A DNA stretch of 64,000 bases from Myoxocephalus aenaeus (lineage: Eukaryota; Chordata; Actinopteri; Perciformes; Cottidae): NCBI GenBank assembly GCA_038501785.1, contig JBAMJR010000084.1, positions 992,001 through 1,056,000 on the forward strand. The letters are read 5' to 3'. The translations under genes were made by a program, and so were the position numbers. Positions 37,057 to 51,687 of this stretch are shown in pieces (position 1 is the stretch's first letter; the number at the start of each line of letters is the position of its first letter). The notes under the pieces were generated by a model. The model saw only the letters and a list, made by a program, of their open reading frames with translations. It searched no databases and was not told where the DNA came from.

Positions 37057-40000
37057 ATGGACATAGGTGCCCAGTTTCGCTACTATTTCCAGCACCCGTG
37101 GTCGCGTCTCTTCGTGGCCTACCTCGTCACCTTCTTTAACTTCCTCATCTTCGCCGAGGACCCCATCTCCCACAGTCAGACGGGGGCCCACATGATCGTG
37201 GTGGGCAACTGCTTCTCCTTCCTGTTCAACAAGTACCCGGGCCTGGGATGGAACACGGTGAAAGTAATATGCTGGATACTGGCCATAATCACTGGCATGG
37301 TAGCCGGGAAGTTTATATTCCACCGCCGGCTCTTTGGTAAGTCATGCGCACAATAATGCAGGGGAATGTGCAGAGTAATGGCTCTGCTGAGGGAGGGAAC
37401 CTTCCTCCTGAGTTGTTTTTGTTCTGGCTGCTCACCAGAAAAGCAATTTCCACTCATACTGCACATTTTTTTTGTTGCAAAAAAATAATGAAATTAAAGG
37501 CAGATCTCATCTTTGTATCTATGCTCCCACACCCATCCTTTGGGCGTAAACTCTTTTCTGCCTTTTCTTCTCACTTATCATCAGATCTGGGTCAAACACT
37601 ACTTGCAAATCCTTTAATTTTTTTCAGTGCTTTAGAAGGGCTGCAACTAACATGTATTTTCATTGTCCAATCCTGATTACTATGATATGATATAACATTT
37701 TCTTTTCTTCTCCATAAATGTCAGAAATAGTCAAATATGCCCCTTCCAAAAGTTTGTTATTTTTGCTTAAGAAATACTCTATGCTTACATGACCTGAAAT
37801 GACTTAACTGATTAATCCACTAATCGTTTCAGCTCTAGGTTGTATTAGATAAGTGAGGCTGCCGCAAGGTTAAATCATTATAATTATAATAATATTTATA
37901 AAACATTACAAACTCCATAGTATACATAAGAGATTTATCTTGCTGCGGAATATATTTATTATACTGTACATATATCAATGTCTTATGCATATTTCAATGC
38001 GGAAAATATTTGTTTCTATCTATCTGATCTGTGGTTCTTTACCTTTTTGGCTTGTAACCCACTTTAACGAGGCACGATCTACTCACACCCACTCTGCCGC
38101 TGTGGGCTGCAGTGAACAACACAAAGCAAACAAAACACCAACAACAAAAAAACTTTATTTGAATCTGTTGTGTTTGTTTAGGAGAGGATGTTTAGACATG
38201 AGAAACCACTTTGTGTCTTACAATAAAAGAAGTGAATGATAGAGTAAAATATACATTATTTGATATCCAACAAAAGGATTCAATAGATCATTTTCACTGG
38301 CAGACATTTTTACATATCACTGTGGGGGGAACACAATTGGTGGCAATAGTACAAATTAAAAGAGAACATTTTCTAAAATGGATTAAAAAATCCATGCAGT
38401 AGAACCAGAGATATCATCTTTTTTTTATGGACCTGTCAAAACCTGCCGCCCCCATCGCGTTATCCTATTAACCGCCACTTGAGGCAAGTTTTCAGATGTT
38501 GTGCAGCTACCTCCGGAGCGAGAAAACCTTTTTATATAATGTCATTTTCACATATGCAGTAGTGCTCCCCAAGAACCGTAAACATACTTTTTATGTGTCA
38601 CGTCGAGTTCCCATTCTAATAACGGTGTTTCTTTGTGTCCGCTGACGAGTCCAAATGTCTCGTCATGGAAAGAAAGCGATGGCTTTGTAAGCCATGCCCG
38701 GTGAGCAGGCACCGCTTGCAGGACTCCGATACACCTAAATGGAATGCGGCCATCATAAATAAATGTTTTTTTATTAGACATGTTTTTCCTGCTATGATCG
38801 AGCCTCTGCAACACAACATCCATCACCTCCGTAAGCCACATTTCTCTTCAAATGTCACTCCTCCTGTTGCTCGCTTGTTCCACCTCTCGCACCTCCTTGA
38901 TGCATTACCTCTTCTTTTTCCACCTCCTGCCATCTTTCTCACCTCGCCTTACAACCCCAGCCTTTTCTCTCTCTTCTCGCTCTCTTGACAGCTCGACTCT
39001 TTCCATTTCACTCTCCTCTCATAAGGCCGCGACTCCAATTTCAGCCGCCCGTCATTTGTTTCAACTGCAGCGGTTCCCTCTTAACTGACACACATAATTT
39101 CCCAGTCACTTCACAACTCACTTAGGCCCGGATATTATTGGCCACCCGGGCTTATCTCTTTTGGATGTACCATTAATGACTATAATTGGAGAGCACGGAG
39201 AAAGAGAGGGAGGGGGTTACGATGAGTGATCGCCTTTTCTGAGCATAAATAGAAAGCCACGAGTGCATGATGATACTTTCTGCAAATATACAATCCTCAC
39301 TTGGAGGGGAAATGGACCGTGGGTCTGATGGTACCAGCTGTTCTGTCTCAAGTTGCAAGCGTTTCATTGATTTAGGATGTTTCCTTTCTTTAGAATCTGT
39401 GTTCCTGTGGGTCAGGATGACCCATATGGGATTACTTGATGCATACATACTGAAATAGAGAAGTTACTTTTATGTAGTTTTACTTGGAATAGGTCTGAAC
39501 TACAATATGTCATCTTTATTTAGATGCATAATTTGATGGCCCAAACAAAAAAATAACTTCATGAGAATCACCAGCCAGACCAAGTTGAGAAACACTAATA
39601 TATGCCGTCAGTAGATATAAACTCTTTGAGTTTGCTGACCCAACTTACACAACTAAATTTAACTTGCCTCTGGTGTTCTCTATATCTATCTATGCATAGT
39701 TTGGGTTTGGTTCAATATTTAAAAAAATACTCTTTCTTGGAGTTAGATGGTTATTTAATCACTTTAACCACAAGGTCGGTGGTTCAATCCCCGGCTCCTC
39801 CGGTCCGTATGTCGAAGTGTACTTGGGCAAAGGACTGGGGAAGACAAATGGAGAGACACATTATTGTTCAGAAATCTGACATCAATAATACAAATTAAAA
39901 AAAAATGCAGACGCATGACAAGTTACCACTAGAGCTTGATGAGGATTTTATTTTTTATATAGGAGACCTGCCCTTTTTAAAACGTTATTTGCATCCGTGT

Positions 40001-40631
40001 GCATCTTTATATGTCCCACTTTTTCAGTCAATACTGAGCAAGCCGGAGAACCTCAAATATATTGCTGCACCATTATTATCTTCTCATTGTAGTAGCAGTG
40101 CATCTGGATCAGGGTCTAACCACTTACATTGGCTTGAGGGTACAGAGGACAGGAAAAGTGCAGCTCATCCTGCAGCCAGGTACAACTAATGCACTTCAAC
40201 AAGCCTCCAAACAGATGGTCTGTGTGTGGGTGTGTGTGTGGGTGTGTGTGTGTGTGTGTGTATGTGTGTGTTTTTTCTGTGAAAAGGACAGATGAAGTGA
40301 ATCTCTAGTAGAGAAGGGAAGGGATTGTTGAGAGGCGGGATGTGCCCGGCACAACATTTCAGTAAAGCAGTTATGTAATCGCAACCCAGGTAATGCATAA
40401 GCTGTGCTGGAGCACCAGGCCCACTGTAAAATCTATCATCTATTATAGATCTGTCACACAGGCCCACCGACTGCACACCATGATGTCTGTACCGAGGCCC
40501 TGCAGACCTGCACTCTGATATGTAGGCCGGCAGTGGACTTCTGGATAGAAACGCGCTCCATGCAAAGGGTATGAGTACATGGGGGGAAAAAAGCACTTTG
40601 AAATGTATGACTTTTTCTGATGCCATTTGAC

Positions 40632-40667
<36 letters not shown>

Positions 40668-43600
40668 TCTCGCATAACTGGAGTCATTTTCCCGCTCATT
40701 CTGTTTGCAGCTATGCTTAACTTCAAATCAATTTGTCCAAACTGTGGAGACAGACATTGTTTTTTAAAGCTGACACATCGCCTGAATCATCTATCATTTA
40801 TAAATGGCCTAGAAAAGATTTCACAGGGAATTGCACCACCTCCTCCCTCTAGCGGTTTTTAGTGTTTTCTTTTCTTCTTTTTTTATCCCGTATTGGGCAC
40901 AATATAGGATTTACCCCTTCAGAATCTCACAAATGTTAATCCAGTTGTCGCATATAACGGTTTCTTTGCAATCTTTATATTCAGTTATGTTTTTCACTCA
41001 TGTTGCTATTTAGAGTAGGCCGAGGTGCACAGTATTGTTCTCTGTTGCAGGAAAAACTGAATAAACTCTTGATGATGAATAGCTTGTGACAGTTTATATG
41101 ATTTAAGAATACATTTGAGGTTCAAGGAACAACCTATGCTGTTCCATTCAGCCACTCAAGGCTATGTGTGATCTCTAATGGAGACGGCCGTAGCCAGTGA
41201 CTTCTGGTCATTCAGAGGGAGACTAGCTGTCATTACACGTTTGCATTAAATCTTAGGTCACAGGGTTTGTGAGTTGTCTATTTCGGTTTGAATGTGCTTT
41301 GTTTGCGTTGAGCCGTGGAGGAGATGGAGGGACTCCTTTCAATTTCAAGACATGGACTCCTTTGGGCAAATCATGAACAGCAAGACTTTGCTGTTCACTT
41401 TAGTGGAAGTGCAGTATAAGCACTATCAGATTCTACCTCATGGTAATCGTATGAAAATGTTCTTTAAAATAATTTAAAACAAATCTGACTGCTTTTGGCA
41501 GAGCACAAAATAAAGCCAAGTAAGTAACAGTTATTAGGCTTAATTTGATCAAGTAAAAGTGAGCCTGGAAGTCAAGTAAAACATTCCCCACTCTTACAGA
41601 CTTGAATACTACATGATAGATATAGATTTTGAGACTGTTTGGAAAATGTCGATTTATGTTGGCAGACGTCAATCTGTTCCATAGTCTAGTGGAAGTGACA
41701 GCGAAGGATGCTTGAACCTTCACTGACAACCGCCATGAGAACATCAACATAAGAGCCCTACAGGTCAAATGATGTGCAGATGAAATCCATTGACATTGAA
41801 AACATATCCAACCTACGAATTTAAAGGAAAAATCTGCGATTTTAGTAGTATTACCAGTATAAAGACTGGAAATACACAACTAGCCTGGCTCTGTTCAAAG
41901 GTAAGAACGTATGCCTGCCAGCACCTCTCGAGATTACAACTTCAAACATTATGTTTAAAAACTTTTGCTTGAATTTAAAAATGTTGTCGTCTCATGATCA
42001 GAATTGATCAATCATGTTGTAAAATCAAAACACAAGTGTTATTAGAGACATCATATTTCTAATAAGGGTCTCATACATAACTGCTTGGTCTTCCTGCAGT
42101 GATGCAGCACCACAGCTTTACATTGTAGGCCTGCTCTCACAGTAAATGACTATCTCACTCTCCATCTCCATAATTGGAAGTGAAACTGCTTCTCATTTCT
42201 TTCTCTTGCTGCCTCAGTCCTTAGGTGAATATATTATGCTAATATCTCTCTCTCCAAGGCTGTGCAACTTCTAAAAGGTAAATTGAAGGGTAATTCTGAG
42301 TCGCGTGGAGCACCATCCTAACCGGATTAGACCCTCCTTTGCATCTTATTACAGACACTTACATTCGCTCATCTCTACTTGGAGGAGTCATTTAAGGCTC
42401 CAGAATAGCGTGAACAGCACAAGAAAAGGTGACGGTAATGTGAGAAAAACCCGAAGCCGTTGAACACAGAGCTGTTAACGCCGTTGGATTCTCTGCTGAG
42501 CTCTGCGTTTTGTGTGCGTTAAAGAGTGCGAGATGTGTCATTGGTTGCTCTGTTTTTGGACGGCCTCTCGTCCCCTTTTGCCTGATCTTGATGAGCGTAG
42601 CCTGCAGGATGCCATCTGGGTTCTGTCATATGTTATTACTGTTCCATGCAATGGCTGCGGTGGCTTATGTACAGCAGTGTGTGGCTGCGGGTCAAAGTTG
42701 AGTGTGTGTGTGTGTGTGGAAGAGTGGATCAGGGGGAGCTTGCTGCATGCTTTGTTGCTGTTGAGAGTGAATTAATGTCTGTCTATTCATACGGCTGTCG
42801 AAACAATTAGTCTTTCAATTTGTCATCGGGAAATTATTCCACAAGGATTATGATAATGATAATGACAAACATTTCCGAGTTACAGCGTCTGTGTTTCTGG
42901 TTTATACCATTGCAAATTGAATATGTTCTGGTTTAAGAGAACGGAAACACTATTTGTAGACATCACTATGGGCTTTAGGAAACTGTGATTATCGACTAAA
43001 CTGCCAATTGTTCAGGATAAAAATGAACTGATCAACTGATAATAAAAATAATGATTAGTTCCAAGTTTACAGCACAATTATTGGCACCCATGACATTTAA
43101 GTACATCATATAGAATATCTACTGAAAACAAAAACAGCGTGAAACCGCTTTGGTCTGAAGACACTCATGTTTAGTACAGAACAGAAAATGAAACTGTTAA
43201 TAAAAAAAACTATTAAAACTGAAAGATTGCCATGACCATGGTATTGGCACCCTTCAAATCAACGACAGAACTAATTACATTTGACTCACCTGTGATAAAT
43301 TGTCACGGCCCACACCACTTCCATTAGCCAACTGTTTTAAATCCTGATCTTTGGAGAGAGCTGAAATCTGCCATGAAGCTACAATGGTGACGTTTGGAGG
43401 CAGTCAGAAGAGTTTTATACCCAAACATTAACGAAGGGTGCCTACACGTAATTTGAAGAGTTGTGTTTTTTTGTTAAACTTCCTAATAAAATATTCTGAA
43501 GATACAAATGTGGTACATTTCCATTTATTTCTGAAGATATTGTATAAGTTATGCAAAAATGTCAAGGGTGCCAATAATCCATTAAATTTGTTTCAAAAGT

Positions 43601-46600
43601 AACTCAAATATTGAATATAAATTCAGTAATACATCATACTGAGGTTAAAAGACTAACGTTTTAATCCATATTTTAATGAGTTCACACAAACATAACTCAC
43701 ACATTTCCAGACATTAATCATATTTTATATTTGCAATGTTTGTTATATAAGGTGGACTTCAACTACAATTATCTTTTTATTATCAATTATTCTGCTGAGA
43801 AGGTTCAGGCTTATCCTTTCATAAATGCATTTAATGATCATTGAATTATCAATTGTTTCAGATACATTTTCTGTTGATTGACATGGCACGTTTTTTAAGG
43901 CATTACATTGAGCTATATTCTGTATCTGTCCAGCGCACCGCCAAGGAATCCACAAATAGCAATGTCACCCGGGGCGATCTACAGTATACAGCTGATCTGC
44001 AGTTATAATTATCAGCCTCATGACTATTATTAGTGGCAGTGCGCTGCAGCTTGAATTTATACTTCTGTCTGACCGTGTGAGGCTGCTGTCTCTTGGATGT
44101 TGACGTCTTTGAAGATTTTAGAACAGTGTGTGGTTGGATTATTGTCAGGAAATCCAAATATATACAGTCGGCATTCCTATGAGGTGATATTTGCACAAAC
44201 GGTAGAATTGTGAAAATTAAGTTATTAATTAAAGCTGCTCTAATCAACATTTTTATATTAGCAGTAGAAAAAAAAGAGTGTAATATGAAAATACATTGAC
44301 TGTAGTGACGAGACTACAGAGCTGCAGCCTCTGTAAAAGTGTTCTGATTTTTTTTTTTTTAAGCTATTTTGGTTTTAACTTTTTCATGAATCTCAATGAA
44401 TGCTATTATTGCTCCCTGTCTGATGGATGGGTATAACACATGTTTGCTAACACGTTCACTATATCAACTTTAAACGATGATAATAAGTCTTATTATTAAT
44501 ATAAGACATTATATACACTATAATTATCATAGTATTGTCTTTACAGCATGTCCCCAAGGGGCCCAAAACTTAGCTGGCGTAGTTTAGTTCTTCTCTTGTG
44601 TAGTTCCGCACAAATCATTACAATGAGGTTTACAAAGTAAAAAACATTTCCATTTTTCACCCCAAAATTATATTGTACTATTTCATAAACCGTCACGATA
44701 CTTTCCCATTGTCACAAAGACGTTATTAATACGCTTTACTTGTGGCGTGAACTTGATTTCCATGTGCTTGCAGTAAAGGATAAAACACAAAGGTGTTTGC
44801 AGAGCACACAGGGAGGCAATGACTCTGAGCAATAAGGACGAGAGACACCAAACAAAAGAATCCAGCCAAAAGGAAATTGCTTATTTACCTGAAATGTATG
44901 ACTCTGTCGGTCTGGAGTCGAGCCACAAATAACCAAAATGAACTGATCTAACAGACCTCTTACAGCTTCTCTGGTACAGTGCTGTGGCTGGACTGGACTT
45001 GCTGCAGTCTCCCCGCAGGGGGAGTTCTGGTGTCATTTCTCCAGCTCTGATTTATTGTCCAGACGCTTAGTTACCGAGGAGTTCAGCTCTGGGGTCGCTC
45101 GTGGCCGTAGTCATGGCTATTCCCTAACCGGCCTGCGATGCCACGGCCCAGCACAAGTGTGATGAATGGGGATGCTACAGTGTGCAGTGTGCACATGCTA
45201 AGATGCAGGCAGGACTCTCTGTACTCTGGGTTAGTGTTTGAGGGAGGATGTTCATTAGGATCCCCGAGGAGCTGCAGGATTGTTGTTCTGATGCTTCAAA
45301 TGAAAAAGCAGGACACAGAAGAGCTGCGTGCTGAAACCTAAAATAGATGAAAGCAGACTCACTCGAAAACAGCAGAGCTGCTCTGGACTATAATACAAAG
45401 AGCAGTGATTGAGATGGAAAGATTGCGCCATCAATAGTTGAAGAATCAATATGGCTGTGATGGTATCGCTTCACTGTTTGTCCAGACATGAGCCATGTTT
45501 TGGTTTTTCAAAGCTCAGGGTTTACTCCTTTCATTGTTCATTTTTGATCACATTTTCCATTGGCGGCTTTCCAGTTCACTCCAAAACAGGCAAAATATTT
45601 AAAGAGGAGGTGTTGGTGGGTGTTTTTACAGATTTGTCTTGATAAGACTATAACAGTTAATCCCACCAGCTATACAAATAGATAACAGGGCGCTGTTCAT
45701 TCACCTGTGCTTTCTTTTATGATACAGGTGCAGAAAACAATGAGCCCTGTATGAAAGCATCTGCACCCCTTTATTCAAATTACTCTTTAATTTGTTACCT
45801 ATCTGTATGGGATTGAGCCAATGGGTACATTTAACAACACATTTTTGGACACAAACTAAACCTGTGTGTAAGGCTGAAATGATTAGTCCATTAATTGACA
45901 GACAAGAGAAAATTAATGTGCAAATATTTTGACAATCTGCTAATCATTTTTGTCATTCCCCAAACGAAGAAATGGCAAACATTCATTCACTGATGCCAGC
46001 TTCTCAAGTGTGAGGATTTGATACTTTCCTCTGTTTTATATCTTCATAGATTGAATTGTTTTGGTTTTGTTGGCCGGATTAAAACATATTAATATGTTTA
46101 TGTGAATTTGGGCTAAAATTATGAAGGGCATTTGTTAAAATATTGGACATTATAATGACAAAACCATTATGTGGGTTTGTCAATATAATGTTGTTCACAC
46201 CAAAAGCGTTGCAAATTTGCCTCATTCGCACAAGTTGACATTTTCCAACTCTTGCGAAAAATTTGCATGACTCTGAGTTGCGAAAGCCAATCGGCGTTGA
46301 GATGCGCCGCCGGTCATCACTGCCGTTACCGAACGCAGCATTAGTCAACAAACTATTCAGCGGAATAACTGTTAGTTATTTGCAACGGTACCTTTTTGTT
46401 AATGTCTTTTGACGATGTCTATCAATCAGACCCCAGATGATGATTCACGAGGTGAAGCACGTATGAGGGTGAGAACACTTCATGTCATCAAGTCCAATAC
46501 ATTTGGAAAATGTAATTAAAGGGTTTTATAATGCAAAACCTGCCATGATGAGGTTAAACCCAGATTGTATCTGATTATTTATCAGCCACAGTAGTTTCTT

Positions 46601-49344
46601 TTTTTCCTTGAATTCCATGATAATTGTATCATTAAGGTCTTGCACATGTTTACAGTAATAAAGCCAGGGTAACTATAGCCAAAATGGTCATGCACTGGGT
46701 CCATTCGGTCACCCAATCACCCCAACCCTCCTGCTGGCTCTGCAGCACAGCCTCCTGTATCCATCTCTCTTCAAGGCCAGCAGCTTCCTCTGGAACTGCT
46801 CACTAGCCATAATATAGAGCACCGGGTCCAGGCAGCTGCTTACGCTGCACATGGCCTCAAAGAACTGGTAGGAGGCGTAGAGAACGTTGGTGTTAGACGG
46901 CGTGATCTGGTCGTTGATCCTCATGAACACCAGGGTGACGATCATGACGTGGTACGGCACGAAGGCAACCACAAAAACGAGTATGGCAGCGGTGATGAGC
47001 CGCAGAGGCTTCCCTGCCGCCCACTGGGCTCCTCTGGGCCTCCTGCCTCTTGGGAGATGCCTCAACACACACGCTGTCTTTATGTACAAAGCCAACATGA
47101 TGCTAAACGGCAGCAGGAAGCCTAATATTGTTCTGATGATGGTGATAGTCAGGACGTAAATGAAAGGGCCCTGGATGTGGTCCATACAGACGGTGATGTT
47201 TTCCGGTCGCTGAAGAGCAAAAGTCATGAATAAGTCCGGGATGGAACCCAGGATCAGCGCGGCCCACGCGCAGACGGCGCACAGCTTGGCTTTACCCACA
47301 CACCACCAGCGGAGGGAGCTGATCGGGTGCACCGTCCCGACGTAGCGGTCGAAACTGATCAGCGTGAGGAAGAGGATGCTGCCGTATATGTTGACGTTGA
47401 AGGAGATCTTCTTGAACTGGCAGAAGGTCTGTATGTCTTTGAGGCGCTGCCTCTGGAAGGTGAAGTAGAGGGTGAAGGGGAGGGTGAGGATCCAGGCGGA
47501 GTCGCACAGGGCCAGGTTCAGCAGGAAAACGTGGCTGGCGCTCGGGGTTTTCCTGAAGCAGGAGAAGTTGATCATGGCCGCCACGTTTCCCAGGATGCCC
47601 ACGGGGAGGGCGAAGGAGAAGAGGACCAGCAGGATGTAGCAATACCACTGGCCGTGCTTAAATTGGCCGCAGAATACTGTTGACTGGTTCAGGAACTCTA
47701 GAAGCACCTCTGGGATTCAAGGACAGGAGTCAGATATGCTGCTGTATTATTATTGTCAGTAAAAGAGTAGTCCAGGATTTTAGAATTGTACTTGAGGGCT
47801 TGTGAGACACATTTCACATGACTTGTATGCAGGAGACTGGAGTTTGCTGTGTACCCCATCGTAGAGGTGCAATTATTGTTTACGTTTTTATTAAACAGGA
47901 TACAGTCTTACCTGACATTAATGAAGTGTGTTTATTTCAAAGTTATTATGTGCAGAAAATTTACATTTTTAAAACATTGGCATTGGTACATGTCATTTCG
48001 TAATCCGAGGTTCTGCAAAATTGCCGTTCTTATTTGGTGACGCAGTTGAAAAAGAATGATCAAAATGAATGCAGCAGAGACTGAAATAACTTGAATTTTG
48101 ACTTGAATAAGGTCAAGCTCCAAAATAACTGCTTCCTGCACTTCCCATAATTAATTAACGATGGTGTCTTTTGTGCCACCCTCTGACAAGTAAATACCCA
48201 CTTCTTTCATACTTCATCTTTCATAGACTGCATAGTCATCTCTGTGTCTAGAAAATGTATCTTGACAAAGTGATCCTATTATTTATTTTTATTTTGAACT
48301 GTGAAATAGGGGTAGTTTAATGCATACAATAATTCAGATCTGCCAGGTTATGCACAGAAAATGATATAAAATGGTCTCATTTATACTTTCTTTTAAGCAA
48401 TAGATTAAACGATGCATACAGTTATCTTCCCACAATAAGACCAAATATGCTCAATATTATCCTGTCTAATTTCTGGAAGTTAAGTTCTATAAAACACAGT
48501 GGTCATTCTGTTCCGTGGCATACTCATTTTAGTTGGTTTTAATATGATCATATTTGAATAACTTCCAGAATAATGCAGGTCTCCCTCTGTTTTATTGACT
48601 GTGCCAGTAAGCCCTGCTCTCAGACAGTTCATTAAGTAAGACGTGTTCAGCCTCTCTCTCCAAGGGCCCTTTGTATTTACGGTAGCTATCGCCACAGTCT
48701 CAGAGCGTCACCAGCGCATCCAGGAAGTGAGAGCTCGACTGTCTACTGCAAACATCGAAACCTGAGGGCTGTTGATCCATTGCCAATGTCACGGATAATG
48801 AATCAATTTTTCAAATGAGCAGATGTTAACGATTAACTTTTTGCACATTTCAACCTTGTTTTATATCCTATTTTGTGAGGATGGAGGTTTATGACACCGA
48901 GCTGCTCCACAACTCCTCCAGGAGTTGTGATTTACTTTTAACTTTTAACTTTAACTTTTAACTTTTGCTTATCATCATACAGCTACACAGCAAATATTCA
49001 TTTTCGGAAGTATAAGGGTATTGTTGACCGTATTTCTATTTAAACAGTAGTGTCAGGAAACTGAAATAACAATAATAATGGAACAAAATGGAAAAATAAC
49101 TAATAATCAAAACTAATATTTAAAATGGAAAAGTTAGTTAGTTCATTATTGTATCATACATTATTTGTAAAAGCTCTAGAATATTGTTGGTGAATGGTTA
49201 CCTCCGTTTGCCGTGTCAGACTTGCTGCTGTTGAGGAGCGGTATCATGATGAATGCAGACGGTGATCACATCGCAGGTCGCCTTCACTCCTCCTCTTCCT
49301 CCAGCTGTGTGCTTCTCATCTGTCAGGAGCTGTTGGCTGCACTC

Positions 49345-49392
<48 letters not shown>

Positions 49393-51604
49393 GCGTGTGT
49401 GTTATACAGGAAGTCACTGTTAAAACATCTAAGATACATTCAGTAATTGCTTGTCTGTGTGCGCCAGTGTGTCTCACTGCTGGCCTCTGCTAGTTAAACA
49501 GTTGTGTTTGTGTTCTTCTGTGTGTCCTGTGAGTTGATTACTCCAATAAATCCGGTGACTTCCCGGAATTATTGCATGTGATCTCATTATTAGATAACGG
49601 GTAACCATAACGTTGGCAGTTTGAATCCCTTGATGGACTGAGACGATGGGAATCCTAAAAACGTTGTAATGCATTTAAGATTTACTGTGAATTTGAACGT
49701 ACACTCAGTTGGTAGTGTTTTAGGTACACCACAAACTAATACAACAGTCCTGCAGTTAAGTGTTTCTGCTGTTTAGCCAACCCTCGTTGATATAAATAGG
49801 TGGGACAAATTTATAGAAACACCTGTCAATATAGAGCAAAACAGTTAAAAAAAAAACACAATAATGCACCGCTCTAAAACAATTTCAGCCCAAACTGAAC
49901 ATTATAACCTTCATAAAAGTAAGATTTATTGCAGCACCTTTTTTTATTAGACTGCATTAGTTAATGGTAGGTGTACTTAATAAACTTGTAAGTGAGTGTA
50001 TAAAAGGCAATCAAGCCCAAGCTTCTTCAATTAAAGTACTTGTGTCACTGGGTTTGGAGCCGCTGATTTAAATGAGTGTAATCTCGTTAAATATTCTGTA
50101 AAGGTGAAAGCAGCTATATTGGCAGCTATTTAGCCTAAAGTATAGAGTGTAGACTAATGTCTGGATACTCTTCTGCCACTGCAATGCAACCGGACCAAAC
50201 AGCGTGCAATTTGACAGTTTTACCTATTTTTTGCTTATGGTTTTTCTGTTCATTGGTTAATTAATTGTTGTTTTTGAAGGTATAGAGAAAGTGATTTATA
50301 CAAAAATGGCAGCATTGTACTCAGTGTGCACTGTACTGTATAATTAACAGAAATGGGCCGTTGAGGCTATAAAGTAGGCTACATTGGAAATAATTCCCAA
50401 CACTGCATTTGTTTTTCCACAAATGCGATTAATCGTGACAACTTCAGACCCAGATGTGGCGTTCAGAGGACAGCAGAGGTCCCCTCAAATGGTCCAATGC
50501 TTTCTGCCCAACGTCTAGGACTGTATTGAGAATACTTTGACAGTAAAGACGCTGCTGCTCGTCTGTATACCTGCCAGTCAGCTCTCCGGCGCGTGTCCGT
50601 TCATCACCACTAGATGGAGACACGGCTACATGTTTCGATTTTCATTCAGAAGTGGATATGAGCTCATCCCAAACGGAACACTATAAATAGCTTTAAAGGA
50701 ACGATTCTGTAAATACCTTCAATAATTATTCAAGCTGTAAAGGCATTCTCATGAGTAATACAGCAGCTTGTTAGTGGGTGCGTTTGCAGTGTGGGTGAGT
50801 GAAAGTAAGAAAGAGATAAAACATATGTCTCTCATAGTTTTTCTCTGTGTGTGTGGCTTCCTTGTCAGAGTGTGTTGTTGTTGTTGTTGTTGTTGTCGTC
50901 CCCTGCCGGGCTGAGCCTCGCGGCAGCCTGTGCTCGTGAATCACACCTTATCGGGCTCCTCTACTGTCGTGAGGTGCAGTGACTCAAGCGGCTTGGCTGA
51001 ATAGTCCTGAATCACCCCACTAGTTAAATCCTGCCCATATAGGCTGTGAGGAGGGCGGCTGTGCTCGCTGGCGCGGCGTGCCAGATCTGCGCGGCGTGCT
51101 CAGATCTGCCGATACACACTGTGGCTCCTACATCTAAGCCAGGGCTCATTGGCACTTGAGGCAATTAAGTTTACCCATGCAAGTCAATTCAATTATGCAT
51201 CTGTGATGAGCCCTGAAATACCACAGGGCAAGACGTATGGTGCGGCCTCACGCCGAGCCACCTTGCTTTGGCTAAAACACCCTCAAAATGTATGGTTAGC
51301 TTGTGTTATTACGAGGATATTGAAGTTATTATTCTATTCTAAAACTATGACTGCAGACAGAGCTGCTGTTCACTAAGATGGAAAGGCTTCGTCTGCCTAA
51401 TATATTTGAACCAACAACAGGAGGTCCATTCATTATAACAGTTTAACTCAATAAAGATCCTCATCTCCATAGGAATATCAACATCTTTGTTTTCATGTGT
51501 GCAGCGACATAAAAAAACTAAAAGTGAGCAAGCTGGGATTGAACAGCATGTAAAACTATTGGAGAGTGAACCAGCCAGGCTGTAATGGGAAAATAAATGG
51601 AGCA

Positions 51605-51687
<83 letters not shown>

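Larger units (their letters stand above)
37337..46700. other. tmem117 first coding intron, left part
   Basis: Noncoding apart from the nested receptor further right. It contains repeat-family fragments at 37,636-37,837 and 42,790-43,062, a tRNA-SINE piece, GT and AT microsatellites, a Tc1-type MITE and a piece at 46,185-46,400 resembling a fish MITE (TTGTTCACACCAAAAGCG, adjoining GCAAATTTGCCTCATTCGC). The block 39,120-39,230 has homeobox-like TAATGA/TAATTG words and may be regulatory. No further exon was found. Confidence 0.5.

Noticed and set aside
39781..39790. B-box that could suggest a tRNA gene
   Set aside because: No A-box, acceptor stem or cloverleaf is present; the context is a known type of SINE.
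47327..47683. 118-codon plus-strand frame antisense to the receptor
   Set aside because: It is the mirror of a GC-rich coding exon, Glu/Gly-rich and without family features.
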